From Pseudoflavitalea sp. G-6-1-2 (lineage in GTDB: Bacteria; Bacteroidota; Bacteroidia; Chitinophagales; Chitinophagaceae): a stretch of 64,000 nucleotides of DNA. The DNA lies in NCBI RefSeq assembly GCF_012927185.1, contig NZ_JABBGB010000001.1, forward strand, positions 1,054,001 through 1,118,000, given 5' to 3'. Positions 34,661 through 43,984 of the stretch are shown here, in pieces; position 1 is the stretch's first letter; every line of letters starts with the position of its first letter. The notes beneath the pieces are model-generated. The model made no database searches. It was not told the origin of the DNA and was given only the letters and a program-made list of their open reading frames with translations. The position numbers and the translations under genes were made by a program.

Positions 34661-34704
34661 TGAATAGACTTTTTAGTAAATGAATAAGGTTAACATTAAT
34701 AAAA
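34655..34704. repeat. duplicated leader, copy 1
   Basis: The 5' region of the first aspartic protease gene shares CCCATTGAATAGA, TGAATAAGGTTAAC and CTAATAAAA-like blocks with 35239-35290. On the minus strand the common core is TGTTAACCTTATTCATT, which contains a TAACCTTA element similar to a -7 box. The two genes were duplicated together with their promoter. Confidence 0.65.
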
Positions 34705-34738
34705 AGGTATACTCCAATCCTATTCCCGGATACCTTTT
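34702..34738 (-). terminator. weak terminator between the two protease genes
   Basis: On the minus strand AAAAGGTAT and ATACCTTTT pair across a 19-base loop, followed by TTATTAATG. A second, imperfect hairpin (TCAGTTGCC / GGCACCTGA) lies at 34746-34768. Confidence 0.35.
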
Positions 34739-34800
34739 AACTGAAGTCAGTTGCCTTTTGGGCACCTGATTTTTAGTTTATGCTATCCTTAATTGGCCGG

Positions 34801-35244
34801 TTACTCTCCCCGGTAAGGGAAAATAGATCTGAGTTGGGAGACTGCGCCTTCTGGGTGTTCAGGGTGAATAATCAGCTCCTGCCTTTTAGGATGAATGATC
34901 ACATCCATTGCCTCCATAGGAATAGCACCCAATAAAGGTTCTGTATCGTCGGGCAATACGACGGCCTGTGTCATGCAGATTCTGTTTTCAAATCTGATCT
35001 CTACGCAGTTGACAACATCACAGGTGATAATAGACTCATCAGCAAGCCTGATTCTTCTTTTGTCGGCCACAGGGAATTGCATTATTTCCTGAATTACTTC
35101 ATTAATGGCCATTTCCGTAGCTCCGGAATCGACCAGCACTGTTGTGTGCATACGTCTGACTTCGTCCTTGTCTATCAAATGCTTTTTGGCAGCTTCCTGT
35201 TGCCATGCATTAACCAGCTCGATGTTTGCATAAACTAAACCCAT
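34801..35244 (-). CDS. small clan AA (retropepsin-like) aspartic protease, copy 2
   Basis: 147 residues from the ATG at 35244; the open frame continues to 35361, but the paralogue's start and the shared leader fix 35244. The active-site segment is TVLVDSGATEMAIN (Asp-Ser-Gly-Ala), and the second landmark is EPLLGAIPMEAMDVIIHP. The C-terminal ELIIHPEHPEGA parallels the first copy. It is a tandem duplicate of the preceding protease with clear divergence around the active site (YYLT versus TEMA), so the two may differ in substrate. It is soluble, and a homo- or heterodimer is likely. Confidence 0.8.
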   Translation of the reverse strand: MGLVYANIELVNAWQQEAAKKHLIDKDEVRRMHTTVLVDSGATEMAINEVIQEIMQFPVADKRRIRLADESIITCDVVNCVEIRFENRICMTQAVVLPDDTEPLLGAIPMEAMDVIIHPKRQELIIHPEHPEGAVSQLRSIFPYRGE

Positions 35245-35290
35245 TGAATAGAGTTTTAAAAATGAATGAATAAGGTTAACACTAATAAAA
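35239..35290. repeat. duplicated leader, copy 2
   Basis: The counterpart of 34655-34704, upstream of the second aspartic protease gene. It has the same order of blocks with small insertions between the ATG and the conserved TTAACCTTATTCATT core (minus strand). Confidence 0.65.
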
Positions 35291-35418
35291 CAGCAGCCGG
35301 TGTTTTTTGTACTAGTCAGCATCAAAATATATTTTCGAATATACCTCACCGGTACTATCAATGTTTCTTCATCATTTCACAACAACCCTAATTCCTTTGC
35401 ATTTTGTAAATTTGACAG

Positions 35419-36039
35419 ATGCAACCTATCAAAAACATCATCTTTGATCTCGGCGGTGTGCTGCTGAATCTCGATATTCCCAAAACCACCGCAGCATTTG
35501 AGCACCTCGGAGCTCCCGAATTCAAGAACCTCTTTGGTCTCGGCCGCGCAGAATCTTTTCTGAAAGCATATGAAGTGGGGACAATCAATGATGATGAATT
35601 TGTGTCAGACCTGCAAAAGCTTACAGGTGGCAAGAGCCGTGAATCTGTGGTGGAAGCATGGAACGCCATGCTGCTCGATTTCCCTAAAGAGCGTTTTGAA
35701 TTATTGCAACAGCTGAAAGAGCGCTATCGCATATATCTTTTCAGTAATACCAACGCTATCCATCTTACGGCATTCTCCAAAACATTTTCGGATACATTCA
35801 ATGGGGCTTCGCTCGATGATGAATTCACCAAAGCATGGTACTCGCATCTCATCCGCATGCGCAAACCTGATGTTGCCGCATATGAGTACATTTTGAAAGA
35901 TGCACAACTCAATGCAGGAGAAACAGTGTTCATCGACGATGCGCTGGTGAATATCGAAGGTGCGCGCAAAGCTGGGCTGCACGGCATTCACCTCGAACCC
36001 GGAAAAACCATTCTCGATATAAACTGGAATCTCAGTTGA
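35419..36039 (+). CDS. HAD-IA family phosphatase
   Basis: 206 residues. HAD motif I is IIFDLGGVLLNLD (Asp-x-Gly variant typical of the YihX/HAD-IA subgroup). Motif II is YLFSNTNAIH, motif III is the Lys in RMRKPDVAAYEYIL, and motif IV is VFIDDALVNIEGA. A helical cap sits between motifs I and II. The enzyme should hydrolyse a small phosphate ester; YihX acts on alpha-D-glucose-1-phosphate, but the substrate here is not determined. It is transcribed alone and converges on the DUF4834 gene. Confidence 0.88.
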   Translation: MQPIKNIIFDLGGVLLNLDIPKTTAAFEHLGAPEFKNLFGLGRAESFLKAYEVGTINDDEFVSDLQKLTGGKSRESVVEAWNAMLLDFPKERFELLQQLKERYRIYLFSNTNAIHLTAFSKTFSDTFNGASLDDEFTKAWYSHLIRMRKPDVAAYEYILKDAQLNAGETVFIDDALVNIEGARKAGLHGIHLEPGKTILDINWNLS

Positions 36040-36046
36040 GCGATCA

Positions 36047-36307
36047 TTATTTCACTTCTTCGAAATCGATATACTCTCCGGCTTTCCCCTGAGGTTTTTG
36101 CTGTGAAGAAGACGCTGCAGACTGATTGGTGTTGTATTGTTGCTGAGCAGCCTGTTGCTGTTGCTGCGCAGTGTTCATGGCATTGTGGAATTCTTTCACC
36201 TGTTGTTTCATTTTTCTGGACACCACAAAGAGAGGCAACAGGAACCTGAAGATGAACCTGAATGCCAGATAGCCGATTATTATCCAGAGAATTACTGACC
36301 AACTCAT
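36047..36307 (-). CDS. DUF4834 family membrane protein
   Basis: 86 residues. An N-terminal membrane helix (VILWIIIGYLAFRFIFRFLLPLFVV) is followed by a charged, Gln-rich linker (TAQQQQQAAQQQYN) and the C-terminal GEYIDFEEVK, which I recognise as the DUF4834 signature. The function is unknown. It lies upstream-last in a leftward group with a holin-like protein, a common arrangement in Bacteroidota. Confidence 0.75.
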   Translation of the reverse strand: MSWSVILWIIIGYLAFRFIFRFLLPLFVVSRKMKQQVKEFHNAMNTAQQQQQAAQQQYNTNQSAASSSQQKPQGKAGEYIDFEEVK

Positions 36308-36364
36308 GTTGTAAAGATACTAAGCAGGGTGCAAAAAACTGTTAATGCACTGCAAAAGCAGTGG

Positions 36365-36700
36365 CTATTTCTTCCCGAACCAGCGCTCCATCAGCTTTTC
36401 AAGGCCTGCGGAGATCTTTGCCGAGATGATGGGAAGAAATTTTTCGAGGAGCAATTGAATGCTTTCGGTTCCCAGCAATCCCTGCACAAATCCGGTGGAG
36501 AAGCTTCCTTCCTGCTCTTCCCTTCTTTTTCTTCTGCGGAAGCTGAACACTGAGTTCCAGCCCATTTTGTAGAAATTATCATGAAGATGATCGAAGCTGT
36601 CGTCCAGTTTCAGTTCTATGTCCTTGGCTTTAAGCTGAAGCTTGAAAATTTCTTTCTCCAGGTCGTAAAGGGTTTGAATGCTGCCGTTCGATCTGGCCAT
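36365..36700 (-). CDS. conserved hypothetical protein next to holin-like gene
   Basis: 111 residues, no signal peptide. The first half is helical and charged (LYDLEKEIFKLQLKAKDIELKLDDSFDHLHDNFY, probable coiled coil), a basic stretch FRRRKRRE follows, and the C-terminal half is amphipathic (SIQLLLEKFLPIISAKISAGLEKLMERWF). I do not recognise a family. It lies 29 bases after the holin-like gene, so it is probably co-transcribed, and a membrane-associated accessory role is plausible. Confidence 0.6.
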   Translation of the reverse strand: MARSNGSIQTLYDLEKEIFKLQLKAKDIELKLDDSFDHLHDNFYKMGWNSVFSFRRRKRREEQEGSFSTGFVQGLLGTESIQLLLEKFLPIISAKISAGLEKLMERWFGKK

Positions 36701-36729
36701 ATGCTATGATTTGAAATGAGGATGGATGA

Positions 36730-37113
36730 TTATTCTTCGTCGTCCCGATCGCGCATGCGCACTTCTTCACGGGCGCGGACGATAATATTTTTGATGATAG
36801 GATTCACAAACAGTTTTTCTCTGAAAACCGCCAGCGCTACGAAAAAGAGTACGAGAATTCCTGTGGTGATGCCGAATCCCTTTACGTAACTTTGTGTGAG
36901 ATCGGAGAGCCAGAAGCCCAGAACCAGACCGGCAAAGATGAGAATGAGAAAGGCGAGGAAGGCGGCAATGACCATCCAGGCGAGCAGTCCCATCGATTTG
37001 GAAAAGATCCGGATGGCCTGCAGCCGGAAAATCTCCGACTTTGTTTCCACATACACTTTCAGCAGTTCTTTATTTTCCCTGAAGAAGTCTCCCAGATTAT
37101 CCGGTTGATTCAT
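36730..37113 (-). CDS. phage holin-like (superfamily III-type) membrane protein
   Basis: 127 residues. A helical N-terminal segment (DFFRENKELLKVYVETKSEIFRLQAIRIFSKSMG) precedes two closely spaced membrane helices (LLAWMVIAAFLAFLILIFAGLVLGFW and FGITTGILVLFFVALAVF), with a charged tail ending RMRDRDDEE. This matches the chromosomal phage_holin_3_6-like family, which is widespread in non-phage contexts in Bacteroidota. There is no sign of a prophage here, so the name does not imply lysis. It is first in a leftward set with the genes at 36365 and 36047. Confidence 0.7.
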   Translation of the reverse strand: MNQPDNLGDFFRENKELLKVYVETKSEIFRLQAIRIFSKSMGLLAWMVIAAFLAFLILIFAGLVLGFWLSDLTQSYVKGFGITTGILVLFFVALAVFREKLFVNPIIKNIIVRAREEVRMRDRDDEE

Positions 37114-37216
37114 AATGCAATGGATTTATTTTAAAGTTAGTAACTATTGCCTGAAACCGATTTTAAAATCTATCCATATAATTTAATGCCAGAAAATTTT
37201 GGCATTTGACCAGTTT

Positions 37217-37249
37217 TTTGGAAGTAATACCCTATTTACCTTACCTTTG
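37217..37249 (+). promoter_or_regulatory. predicted promoter of rimP-nusA-infB
   Basis: TTTG (37217-37220) and TACCTTTG (37242-37249) are separated by 21 bases, matching the Bacteroidota consensus. Transcription should begin near 37256, giving a leader of about 65 bases that contains a hairpin. Confidence 0.6.
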
Positions 37250-37269
37250 CCTCGGCAAAAGATGAAGTA

Positions 37270-37298
37270 GAAGGGAACGGGGTCCGTTCCCTTCTTTA
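37270..37298 (+). promoter_or_regulatory. leader hairpin (possible attenuator) before rimP
   Basis: A perfect 11-bp stem GAAGGGAACGG / CCGTTCCCTTC with a three-base loop is followed by TTTATTT. It sits between the predicted promoter and the rimP start, 27 bases before the ATG. It resembles an intrinsic terminator and may attenuate the operon. Confidence 0.55.
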
Positions 37299-37320
37299 TT
37301 TCCCTGCAGTAACGGATTAT

Positions 37321-37821
37321 ATGAGTACGGAAACACAAATTCAGGCAATTGAGAAGTTGGTGAGTGAAATTATCGCCGAAGATCCGGCGGTGTTTCTGGT
37401 TGAGACCAGAATAAAGCCCACCAATAATGTGAAAATTTATTTAGACGGAGATGATGGCATCACCATTGAGAAATGCATCGTTATCAACCGCGCGCTGTTC
37501 AAGCTGGTAGAAGGTTCGGGGCTGTTCCCCAATGACGATTTTTCGCTGGAAGTATCGTCGCCGGGCCTCGATGAACCCCTCAAACTGCCCAGGCAGTACA
37601 GGAAAAACATCGGAAGGCTGGTAGAAGTGAACCTGCTCGATGGAACGAAACTCGAAGGAAAGCTTGCCGAAGTGAAAGAAGACGCAATCACAGTAGAAGA
37701 GATCAAATCCAAAGCACCAATATCCCAGAAACATCGCCCTACCGCCAAACAGGTGGAACTGGTAATGCGTGAATTACCGCTGAACACAGTAAAATCAACA
37801 AAAATTCAAATAACATTCTAA
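37321..37821 (+). CDS. rimP: ribosome maturation factor RimP
   Basis: 166 residues. The N-domain contains ETRIKPTNNVKIYLDGDDGITIEKCIVINRAL, and SLEVSSPGLDEPLKLPRQYRKNIGR is the RimP signature. A C-terminal SH3-like domain follows (LEGKLAEVKEDAITVEE). RimP helps assemble the 30S subunit. It is the first gene of the classic rimP-nusA-infB cluster, with nusA 107 bases downstream. Confidence 0.93.
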   Translation: MSTETQIQAIEKLVSEIIAEDPAVFLVETRIKPTNNVKIYLDGDDGITIEKCIVINRALFKLVEGSGLFPNDDFSLEVSSPGLDEPLKLPRQYRKNIGRLVEVNLLDGTKLEGKLAEVKEDAITVEEIKSKAPISQKHRPTAKQVELVMRELPLNTVKSTKIQITF

Positions 37822-37928
37822 AAAAACAGGCCACAGTATAGAGGCCCCAAAGAGCCGGAACCTTTTTCGGCTTGCTGGCGCATCGGGTGGCATTTAATTC
37901 CGGAAACCGGATTTATAAATTGTAGTAT

Positions 37929-39176
37929 ATGGCAAGTATCAACCTGATTGAAGCTTTCCAGGAGTTCAAGGAAGCTGAAAATATTGATCGTCCCACGATG
38001 ATGAAAGTAGTGGAGGATGTGTTCAAAACCCTGCTCCGTAAGAAATACGGCAGTGATGAGAACTTCGACGTGATCGTGAACGCTGAAAAAGGTGACCTTG
38101 AAATTTTCCGCCGCCGTATGATTGTGGAAGACGGTGCAGTAGCTGACCCGCTCGCAGAGATCGGTTACAGTGATGCTGTTAAGATCGAGCCCGACTTTGA
38201 AGTAGGGGAAGAACTCTACGAAGAAGTGAACATCCTTGATTTCGGCCGCCGCGCTATCCTCGCAGCCAAACAAACCCTCGCCAGCCGCATCAGCGACCTG
38301 AAAAAGAACGTACTGGTTAAAAAATATGGCGACCGCGTAGGTGAGATCATCAGCGCAGAGGTTTATCAGGTTTGGAAAAAGGAGATCCTGCTCCTCGACG
38401 AAGAAGGTAACGAATTGATTCTCCCCAAGTCAGAGCAGATTCCACAGGATTATTTCAAGAAAGGTGAGAATATCCGTGCCGTAGTGAAAAAGGTAGAATT
38501 AAAAAATAATTCGCCGGTAATCATACTTTCCCGCACTTCCCCCTCATTTCTTGCTAAATTGCTGGAAATTGAGGTTCCCGAGATTTTTGACGGCCTGATC
38601 GTAATCAAAAAGATCGTTCGTGAACCCGGTGAAAGAGCGAAAGTAGCTGTTGAATCCTATGACGACCGTATCGATCCTGTAGGCGCCTGCGTAGGTATGA
38701 AAGGCAGCCGTATCCATGGAATCGTACGTGAACTGAAGAACGAGAACATCGACGTAATCAACTGGACCAATAACATCAACCTGCTGATCCAACGTTCCCT
38801 GACCCCTGCAAGGATCACCAGCATGGACCTGAACAACGACACAAAACAGGCGAATGTTTTCCTCAAACCAGACCAGGTATCACTGGCCATCGGTAAGAAA
38901 GGTGTAAACATTAAGCTGGCGCAGGAATTGACCGGATTTAGCATCGACGTTTACCGCGACACTGAAGGCGAACCGCAAGAGTTCGATATCGACCTCGAAG
39001 AATTCAGCGATGAGATCGAAACATGGATCATCGATGAGTTCAAACGTATCGGTTGCGATACCGCCCGCAGCGTGCTCGATCTTACTCCGGAAGAACTCGA
39101 AAGAAGAACAGACCTCGAAAAAGAAACGATCGACTCTGTTAGAAAGATCCTGAAAGAAGAATTTGAGAAAGAATAA
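37929..39176 (+). CDS. nusA: transcription elongation/termination factor NusA
   Basis: 415 residues. The N-terminal polymerase-binding domain (NLIEAFQEFKEAENIDRPTMMKVVEDVFKTLLRKKYG) is followed by an S1 domain (VGEIISAEVYQVWKKEILLL) and KH domains (RTSPSFLAKLLEIEVPEI, GACVGMKGSRIHGIVREL, QVSLAIGKKGVNIKLAQELTG). A short acidic C-terminal helical region follows (LDLTPEELERRTDLEKETI). NusA modulates pausing, termination and antitermination, and also feeds back on its own operon in some bacteria. There are 92 bases before infB. Confidence 0.95.
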   Translation: MASINLIEAFQEFKEAENIDRPTMMKVVEDVFKTLLRKKYGSDENFDVIVNAEKGDLEIFRRRMIVEDGAVADPLAEIGYSDAVKIEPDFEVGEELYEEVNILDFGRRAILAAKQTLASRISDLKKNVLVKKYGDRVGEIISAEVYQVWKKEILLLDEEGNELILPKSEQIPQDYFKKGENIRAVVKKVELKNNSPVIILSRTSPSFLAKLLEIEVPEIFDGLIVIKKIVREPGERAKVAVESYDDRIDPVGACVGMKGSRIHGIVRELKNENIDVINWTNNINLLIQRSLTPARITSMDLNNDTKQANVFLKPDQVSLAIGKKGVNIKLAQELTGFSIDVYRDTEGEPQEFDIDLEEFSDEIETWIIDEFKRIGCDTARSVLDLTPEELERRTDLEKETIDSVRKILKEEFEKE

Positions 39177-39268
39177 AACACTGTGAGCATGAAACGGTAG
39201 AGGTGCAACAGCTGATTTTTCTGGCTCAGAGACAGCTAACAAACTAAAAAATTGTCTTACAATAACGA

Positions 39269-42200
39269 ATGGCAGAATTAACAACACCCAGATTAATGGC
39301 CGCAGCCAAGGAATTCAACGTAGGGAAAGAAACCCTGGTTGATTATCTGGTAGGCAAGGGATTTAGCAAAGACGATCTCAAACCCACGTCGAAACTGACG
39401 GAGGATATGTATCGTGCTTTGCAGCAGGAGTTCCAGAGCGATAAGGTGGCGAAGCTTAAAAGCGACCAGATCGATCTGCCTAAAGGAAGCCTTGAGGCCA
39501 AGAAAAAGAAGGAAGAAGAAGCTACCTTATTCAAAAAGGAAGGAAAGAAAGAGGCGGGCGATGAGCCGAAAAAAGAAGAGCCTGTTCAGCCAGTTGCACC
39601 TGCGGTGGAAACTGCTCCTGTGGTAGTGGAAGAAGTTCAACCCAAACAGGAAGAAGTTGCTCCAACTCCCGTTCAGCCTGAGCCGGAGCCTGAAGTGGTG
39701 AAAGAAAAGGAGAAAGAGAAAGAAGAAGCAGCGCCCAAAATCGAAGGCCCTAAAGTTTATGATAAGATAGATCTCTCCGCCATAGATTCTTCTACCAGAC
39801 CCAAGAAGCCGGCTCTCAAGAAAAAAGAAGAGCCTGCTGTTCAGCCTGAAGTGGTGAAAGAAAAAGAAGAGAAAGCCGCTGAACCTGCACCTGTAGTAGC
39901 AGAAGAGCCGAAAGCAGAAGTGAAGAAAGTGGAAGAGAAGCCAGCTGAGAAACCTGCCGAAGTTCCGGCAGAACCAGTAACACCACCGGTTGTGGCTGAA
40001 GAAAAGCCCAAAGCAGAAGAGAAACCGAAGGAAAAGGAAGAAGTTAAACCGGTACCTGAAATTGTTGAAGAACCCAAAGAATCTGTGTCTGCTCCTGAAG
40101 AGGAAGCCGGACCGGTTATTGAAAATATTAAGGCAACAAAATTGGAAGGTCCAAAGATCCTGGGCAAGATAGAATTACCGGTTGGAAACGACAGGAACAA
40201 GTCGAACCAGGCACAGCAGCAACAGCAACAACAACAGCAGCAGCAGCAACAACAGGGCGAAGAAAAACGCAAACGCAAGCGTATTCCCATTGAAAAGAGA
40301 GACCAGCAAACGCCTCAGCAGAAGGCGGCTCACCTTTTCAAGAAACCCGAAGGTCAGCAGCAGCGCCAGGGCGGCGGTCATCAGCAAGGTGGCGGTCAGC
40401 AGGGTGGATTCAATCGCGGTGGACAACGCGGCGGCCATGGCAATCAGGGCGGTCAGCGTCACGGCGGAGGAAGAACCATCCAGCGCGAGCCTAAAGAGAT
40501 CAACGAAAAAGAAATTCAGAATAAGATCCGTGAAACTCAGGCTAAACTCGCCGGCACAAGTGGCCGCGGTAAGAGCCTGAAGGCAAAATACCGTCGTGAA
40601 AAACGTCAGGGTATAGCCGACAACATGGGTGATGGCGATATGCAGGATAGCAAACTGCAGGTAACGGAATTCATCAGCGTAAGCGAACTCGCCAACCTGA
40701 TGGATGTAAGTTTCGCAGATGTGATCTCGAAATGTATGAGCCTCGGTCTGATGGTAAGTATCAACCAGCGTCTCGATGCAGAAGTAATCGAACTCGTGGC
40801 CAACGAATTTGGATTCGATGTTGAGTTTATCGACATGGAAAAACAAATGGCCATGGAAGAAGAAGAAGAAGCCGACAACGAAGAAGATCTGCAACCACGC
40901 GCTCCGATCGTTACCATCATGGGTCACGTTGACCACGGTAAAACATCGTTGCTCGATTATATCCGCAATGCCAACGTAGTAGCCGGTGAGGCAGGTGGTA
41001 TCACCCAGCACATCGGAGCTTATGAGGTAACTGTAGCGAATGGCAGAAAGATCACCTTCCTCGATACTCCAGGTCACGAAGCGTTTACGGCCATGCGTGC
41101 CCGTGGTGCCAAAGTAACCGATATCGCAGTGATCGTTGTAGCCGCTGACGATGCAGTGATGCCTCAGACAAAAGAGGCTATCAGCCACGCACAGGCTGCA
41201 AACGTTCCGATGATCTTCGCCATCAACAAAATCGATAAAGACGGAGCCAATCCGCAAAAGATATACGAACAACTCGCTCAGATGAACCTGTTGGTTGAAG
41301 ACTGGGGCGGTAAATTCCAGAGCCAGGAACTCAGTGCCAAGAAAGGTCTCAATGTAGACCTGCTCCTGGAAAAGATCCTGCTCGAAGCCGACCTGCTCAA
41401 CCTCAAAGCCAATCCAGACAGGGAAGCTACAGGTACCATCATCGAGGCAACGCTCGACAAGGGCCGCGGTTACGTAACCACCGTACTGGTACAGAATGGT
41501 ACCCTCAATCAGGGCGACCTGGTGGTGAGCGGTCAGTTCTACGGACGTGCCAAAGCGATGTTCAACGAAAGAAACAAACGTTCCGACGTTGCTCCGCCTT
41601 CAACACCAGTGCTGATCCTCGGATTGAATGGTGCACCACAGGCCGGTGAGAAATTCAAAGTATACACTGACGAGTCTGAAGCCAAAGACGTGGCTAACCG
41701 CCGCGCGCAGATCCTGCGTGAACAAGGCCTCAGAACCAAGAAACATATCACGCTCGATGAGATCGGTCGCCGTCTGGCACTGGGCAACTTCAAGCAGCTT
41801 AACCTCATCATCAAAGGCGACGTGGACGGATCTGTGGAAGCCCTCAGCGATTCACTCCAGAAATTGAGCACCGAAGAGATTGTGGTGAGCGTGGTACACA
41901 AAGCAGTAGGTGCCATCACCGAGAGCGATGTGCTGCTGGCAACTGCATCGGATGCCATCGTGATTGGTTTCAACGTTCGCCCTGCTCCATCTGCTGCGAA
42001 AGTAGCCGAGTCCGAAGGTGTGGAAATAAAGCTCTACTCTATCATCTACAACGCAATCGAAGAAATCAAGAGCGCGATGGAAGGTATGCTGGAGCCGAAG
42101 ATCCAGGAGAAGATCGTGGCCAACGTGGAAGTGCGCAACGTATTCAAGTTCGACAAAGCTACCGTTGCAGGTTGCTACGTACTCGACGGAAAAATTGCGC

Positions 42201-42418
42201 GTAACTCCAAGATCCGCATCATCCGCGACGGTATCGTGGAATATCCGAAAGGTGAAGGTAAGAGCGGCGAACTGCAGTCTCTGAAACGATACAAAGACGA
42301 CGTGAAAGATGTGTCTCAGGGCATGGAGTGCGGCCTTACCATCAAGAACTTCGATGATATCCGCGTAGGCGATATCGTAGAAGCTTTTGAAGAAGAAGAA
42401 GTAAAAAGAACATTATAA
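39269..42418 (+). CDS. infB: translation initiation factor IF-2
   Basis: 1049 residues. An IF2_N module ([24 protein letters not shown]) is followed by a long low-complexity linker of Lys/Glu/Pro/Ala repeats, a run of 15 glutamines near residue 320, and a Gly/Gln/Arg-rich patch. The G domain begins near residue 547 with G1 [13 protein letters not shown]3 DTPGHEAF and G4 NKID; domains II, III and the C-terminal fMet-tRNA-binding domain follow. It delivers initiator tRNA to the ribosome. The unusually long, repeat-rich linker makes the protein larger than E. coli IF-2 (890 residues). Confidence 0.96.
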   Translation: MAELTTPRLMAAAKEFNVGKETLVDYLVGKGFSKDDLKPTSKLTEDMYRALQQEFQSDKVAKLKSDQIDLPKGSLEAKKKKEEEATLFKKEGKKEAGDEPKKEEPVQPVAPAVETAPVVVEEVQPKQEEVAPTPVQPEPEPEVVKEKEKEKEEAAPKIEGPKVYDKIDLSAIDSSTRPKKPALKKKEEPAVQPEVVKEKEEKAAEPAPVVAEEPKAEVKKVEEKPAEKPAEVPAEPVTPPVVAEEKPKAEEKPKEKEEVKPVPEIVEEPKESVSAPEEEAGPVIENIKATKLEGPKILGKIELPVGNDRNKSNQAQQQQQQQQQQQQQQGEEKRKRKRIPIEKRDQQTPQQKAAHLFKKPEGQQQRQGGGHQQGGGQQGGFNRGGQRGGHGNQGGQRHGGGRTIQREPKEINEKEIQNKIRETQAKLAGTSGRGKSLKAKYRREKRQGIADNMGDGDMQDSKLQVTEFISVSELANLMDVSFADVISKCMSLGLMVSINQRLDAEVIELVANEFGFDVEFIDMEKQMAMEEEEEADNEEDLQPRAPIVTIMGHVDHGKTSLLDYIRNANVVAGEAGGITQHIGAYEVTVANGRKITFLDTPGHEAFTAMRARGAKVTDIAVIVVAADDAVMPQTKEAISHAQAANVPMIFAINKIDKDGANPQKIYEQLAQMNLLVEDWGGKFQSQELSAKKGLNVDLLLEKILLEADLLNLKANPDREATGTIIEATLDKGRGYVTTVLVQNGTLNQGDLVVSGQFYGRAKAMFNERNKRSDVAPPSTPVLILGLNGAPQAGEKFKVYTDESEAKDVANRRAQILREQGLRTKKHITLDEIGRRLALGNFKQLNLIIKGDVDGSVEALSDSLQKLSTEEIVVSVVHKAVGAITESDVLLATASDAIVIGFNVRPAPSAAKVAESEGVEIKLYSIIYNAIEEIKSAMEGMLEPKIQEKIVANVEVRNVFKFDKATVAGCYVLDGKIARNSKIRIIRDGIVEYPKGEGKSGELQSLKRYKDDVKDVSQGMECGLTIKNFDDIRVGDIVEAFEEEEVKRTL
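40215..40256 (+). repeat. CAG/CAA (polyglutamine) repeat inside infB
   Basis: A run of CAG and CAA codons, with one alanine codon before it, encodes 15 glutamines in the IF-2 linker. The mixed codons reduce but do not remove the risk of replication slippage. Confidence 0.85.
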
Positions 42419-42435
42419 TTAAAAGCCATTCCAGG

Positions 42436-42481
42436 CAAGGCACAAGGCAAACAGTGAACACTTGTTTTACCTTGTGCCTTG
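42436..42481 (+). terminator. stem-loop after infB
   Basis: A perfect 12-bp stem CAAGGCACAAGG / CCTTGTGCCTTG with a 22-base loop lies 18 bases after the infB stop. The following bases (TTGTTGG) are only weakly T-rich, so it may be a weak terminator or an mRNA-stabilising 3' structure. Confidence 0.5.
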
Positions 42482-42552
42482 TTGTTGGTGGCTACGCCTT
42501 AAAACCTTGTTAATTAACAGCTGAGGCGTATAGCTTTATCTTGCAGGAAAAG

Positions 42553-42560
42553 TATTTTTG
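42553..42560 (+). promoter_or_regulatory. possible -7 element upstream of surA-like gene
   Basis: TATTTTTG matches TAnnTTTG and lies 22 bases before the ATG. No convincing TTTG -33 box is present, so this is a weak call. Confidence 0.3.
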
Positions 42561-42582
42561 AGCAATTCCATTTCATAAGAAT

Positions 42583-43959
42583 ATGAGAAAATTAAGCGCC
42601 CTTCTGGTAGCAATGTTCCTCCTCAGCTCTGCATTTGCTCAGGGTGTGAGAAAAGTAACTGCTGATAAGATCGTAGGAATAGTTGGAGACAAAATTATTC
42701 TGAAGTCTGATGTGTACAACGATATCAACGACCGTGCACGTCGTGGCGAACCCGTTCCCGCCAATGCCAATTGTTACATCATGGAACAGTTGCTCACCCT
42801 CAAAGCCCTGGTGCTGCAAGCCGACAAAGACTCCATCATTGTAGGTGAAGACGAAATCGATGCCCTGCTCGATAACCAGATCCGCGGCTTCATCAATATG
42901 TACGGCTCTAAAGAAGCGCTGGAGCAGGTTGCGGGCCGTTCCATCTATCAGATCAAAGAAGACTTCAGGCAGTCTTTCACCGAAAGAAAGAAAGCTGAGA
43001 AGATGCGCGACAAGATCACCGATGGTGTTAAGATCACTCCTCAGGAAGTAAAAGAATATTACGATAAGATCCCAAAAGACAGCCTCCGCTTCTACGAATC
43101 GGAAATAGAGATCAGTGAAGTAGTGCTCTATCCCAAACCCAGCCGTGAGCTGGAGTTGCTGGCCATCGACGAGCTCGGCGATTTCAAACGCCAGGCCGAA
43201 GCCGGTACACAGAAATTCGAAACACTCGCGCAACTTTATACAGAAGATCCGGGCAGTAAAGAAACCGGTGGACGATACGCAATCAACCGTACCGAAAGAC
43301 AGTGGGACCCGGCTTTCATTCAGAATGCTTTCCGCCTGAAAGAAGGACAGATCTCCCCGGTATTCAAATCCCGTTTCGGTTATCATATCATCAAAATGGA
43401 AAGCCGTGCAGGTGATGATGCCATCGTTCGTCATATCCTCCGCATTCCAAAGATCACAGAAGCAGAGATCAACAACGCTGTGAACACACTCGATTCCGTT
43501 CGGGCAAAACTCATCGCAGGAACTATGAACTTCGGAGAAGCAGTTAACAAGTACAGTGAAGACGAAGGCTCTAAATTCACCGGAGGAAGAAGACTGAACC
43601 AGAGTGGCGGATCATCGCTTCCAATGGATCAGCTGGATAAAGAACTGGTGGAATTCCTCGTTAAATCAGGACTGAAGCCCGGCGAAGTTTCCAAGCCAAA
43701 TGTGTTTGCTGAAGAGCGTGGCGGAAAAAAAGGTGTTCGTCTAGTTTTCCTCAAATCGAGAACAGACCCACACCGCGAGAACCTGAAAGACGATTATGAC
43801 CGTGTAGCTTCAAGAGCGATCGAAGAAAAGAAACAAGGCGTACTCGAAAAATGGTTCCAGGCTAAAATCGGCACTTTCTATCTGATGATCGACGACGATT
43901 TCAAAACCTGCGAATCCATGAACAACTGGTTGCAGTATGCAGTGAAGAACACCAACTGA
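42583..43959 (+). CDS. SurA-like periplasmic peptidyl-prolyl isomerase/chaperone
   Basis: 458 residues with a signal peptide (LVAMFLLSSAFAQG). A SurA_N-like domain (DKIVGIVGDKIILKSDVYNDI, LTLKALVLQADKD) precedes two parvulin-type PPIase domains. The first is near residues 165-285 (LAQLYTEDPGSKETGGRYAI, VFKSRFGYHIIKME) and the second near 290-400 (VRHILRIPKITEAE, NKYSEDEGSKFTGGRRL). It should assist folding of outer-membrane barrels, a need made plain by the many barrel genes in this window. It has its own strong terminator. Confidence 0.88.
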   Translation: MRKLSALLVAMFLLSSAFAQGVRKVTADKIVGIVGDKIILKSDVYNDINDRARRGEPVPANANCYIMEQLLTLKALVLQADKDSIIVGEDEIDALLDNQIRGFINMYGSKEALEQVAGRSIYQIKEDFRQSFTERKKAEKMRDKITDGVKITPQEVKEYYDKIPKDSLRFYESEIEISEVVLYPKPSRELELLAIDELGDFKRQAEAGTQKFETLAQLYTEDPGSKETGGRYAINRTERQWDPAFIQNAFRLKEGQISPVFKSRFGYHIIKMESRAGDDAIVRHILRIPKITEAEINNAVNTLDSVRAKLIAGTMNFGEAVNKYSEDEGSKFTGGRRLNQSGGSSLPMDQLDKELVEFLVKSGLKPGEVSKPNVFAEERGGKKGVRLVFLKSRTDPHRENLKDDYDRVASRAIEEKKQGVLEKWFQAKIGTFYLMIDDDFKTCESMNNWLQYAVKNTN

Positions 43960-43984
43960 TAACAGAAGTCCACAAAATATTCCG

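Noticed and set aside
36730-37113. Prophage marker (holin)
   Set aside because: No phage structural, lysis or integrase genes are nearby; holin-like chromosomal proteins of this type are common housekeeping or accessory membrane proteins in Bacteroidota.
40215-40256. CRISPR-like or satellite repeat
   Set aside because: The short repeat is a codon run inside IF-2, with no spacers or cas genes.
40175-41272. Minus-strand frame of 365 codons opposite infB with a leucine run
   Set aside because: The leucine run is simply the reverse of the CAG/CAA repeat; the plus strand encodes IF-2 without doubt.
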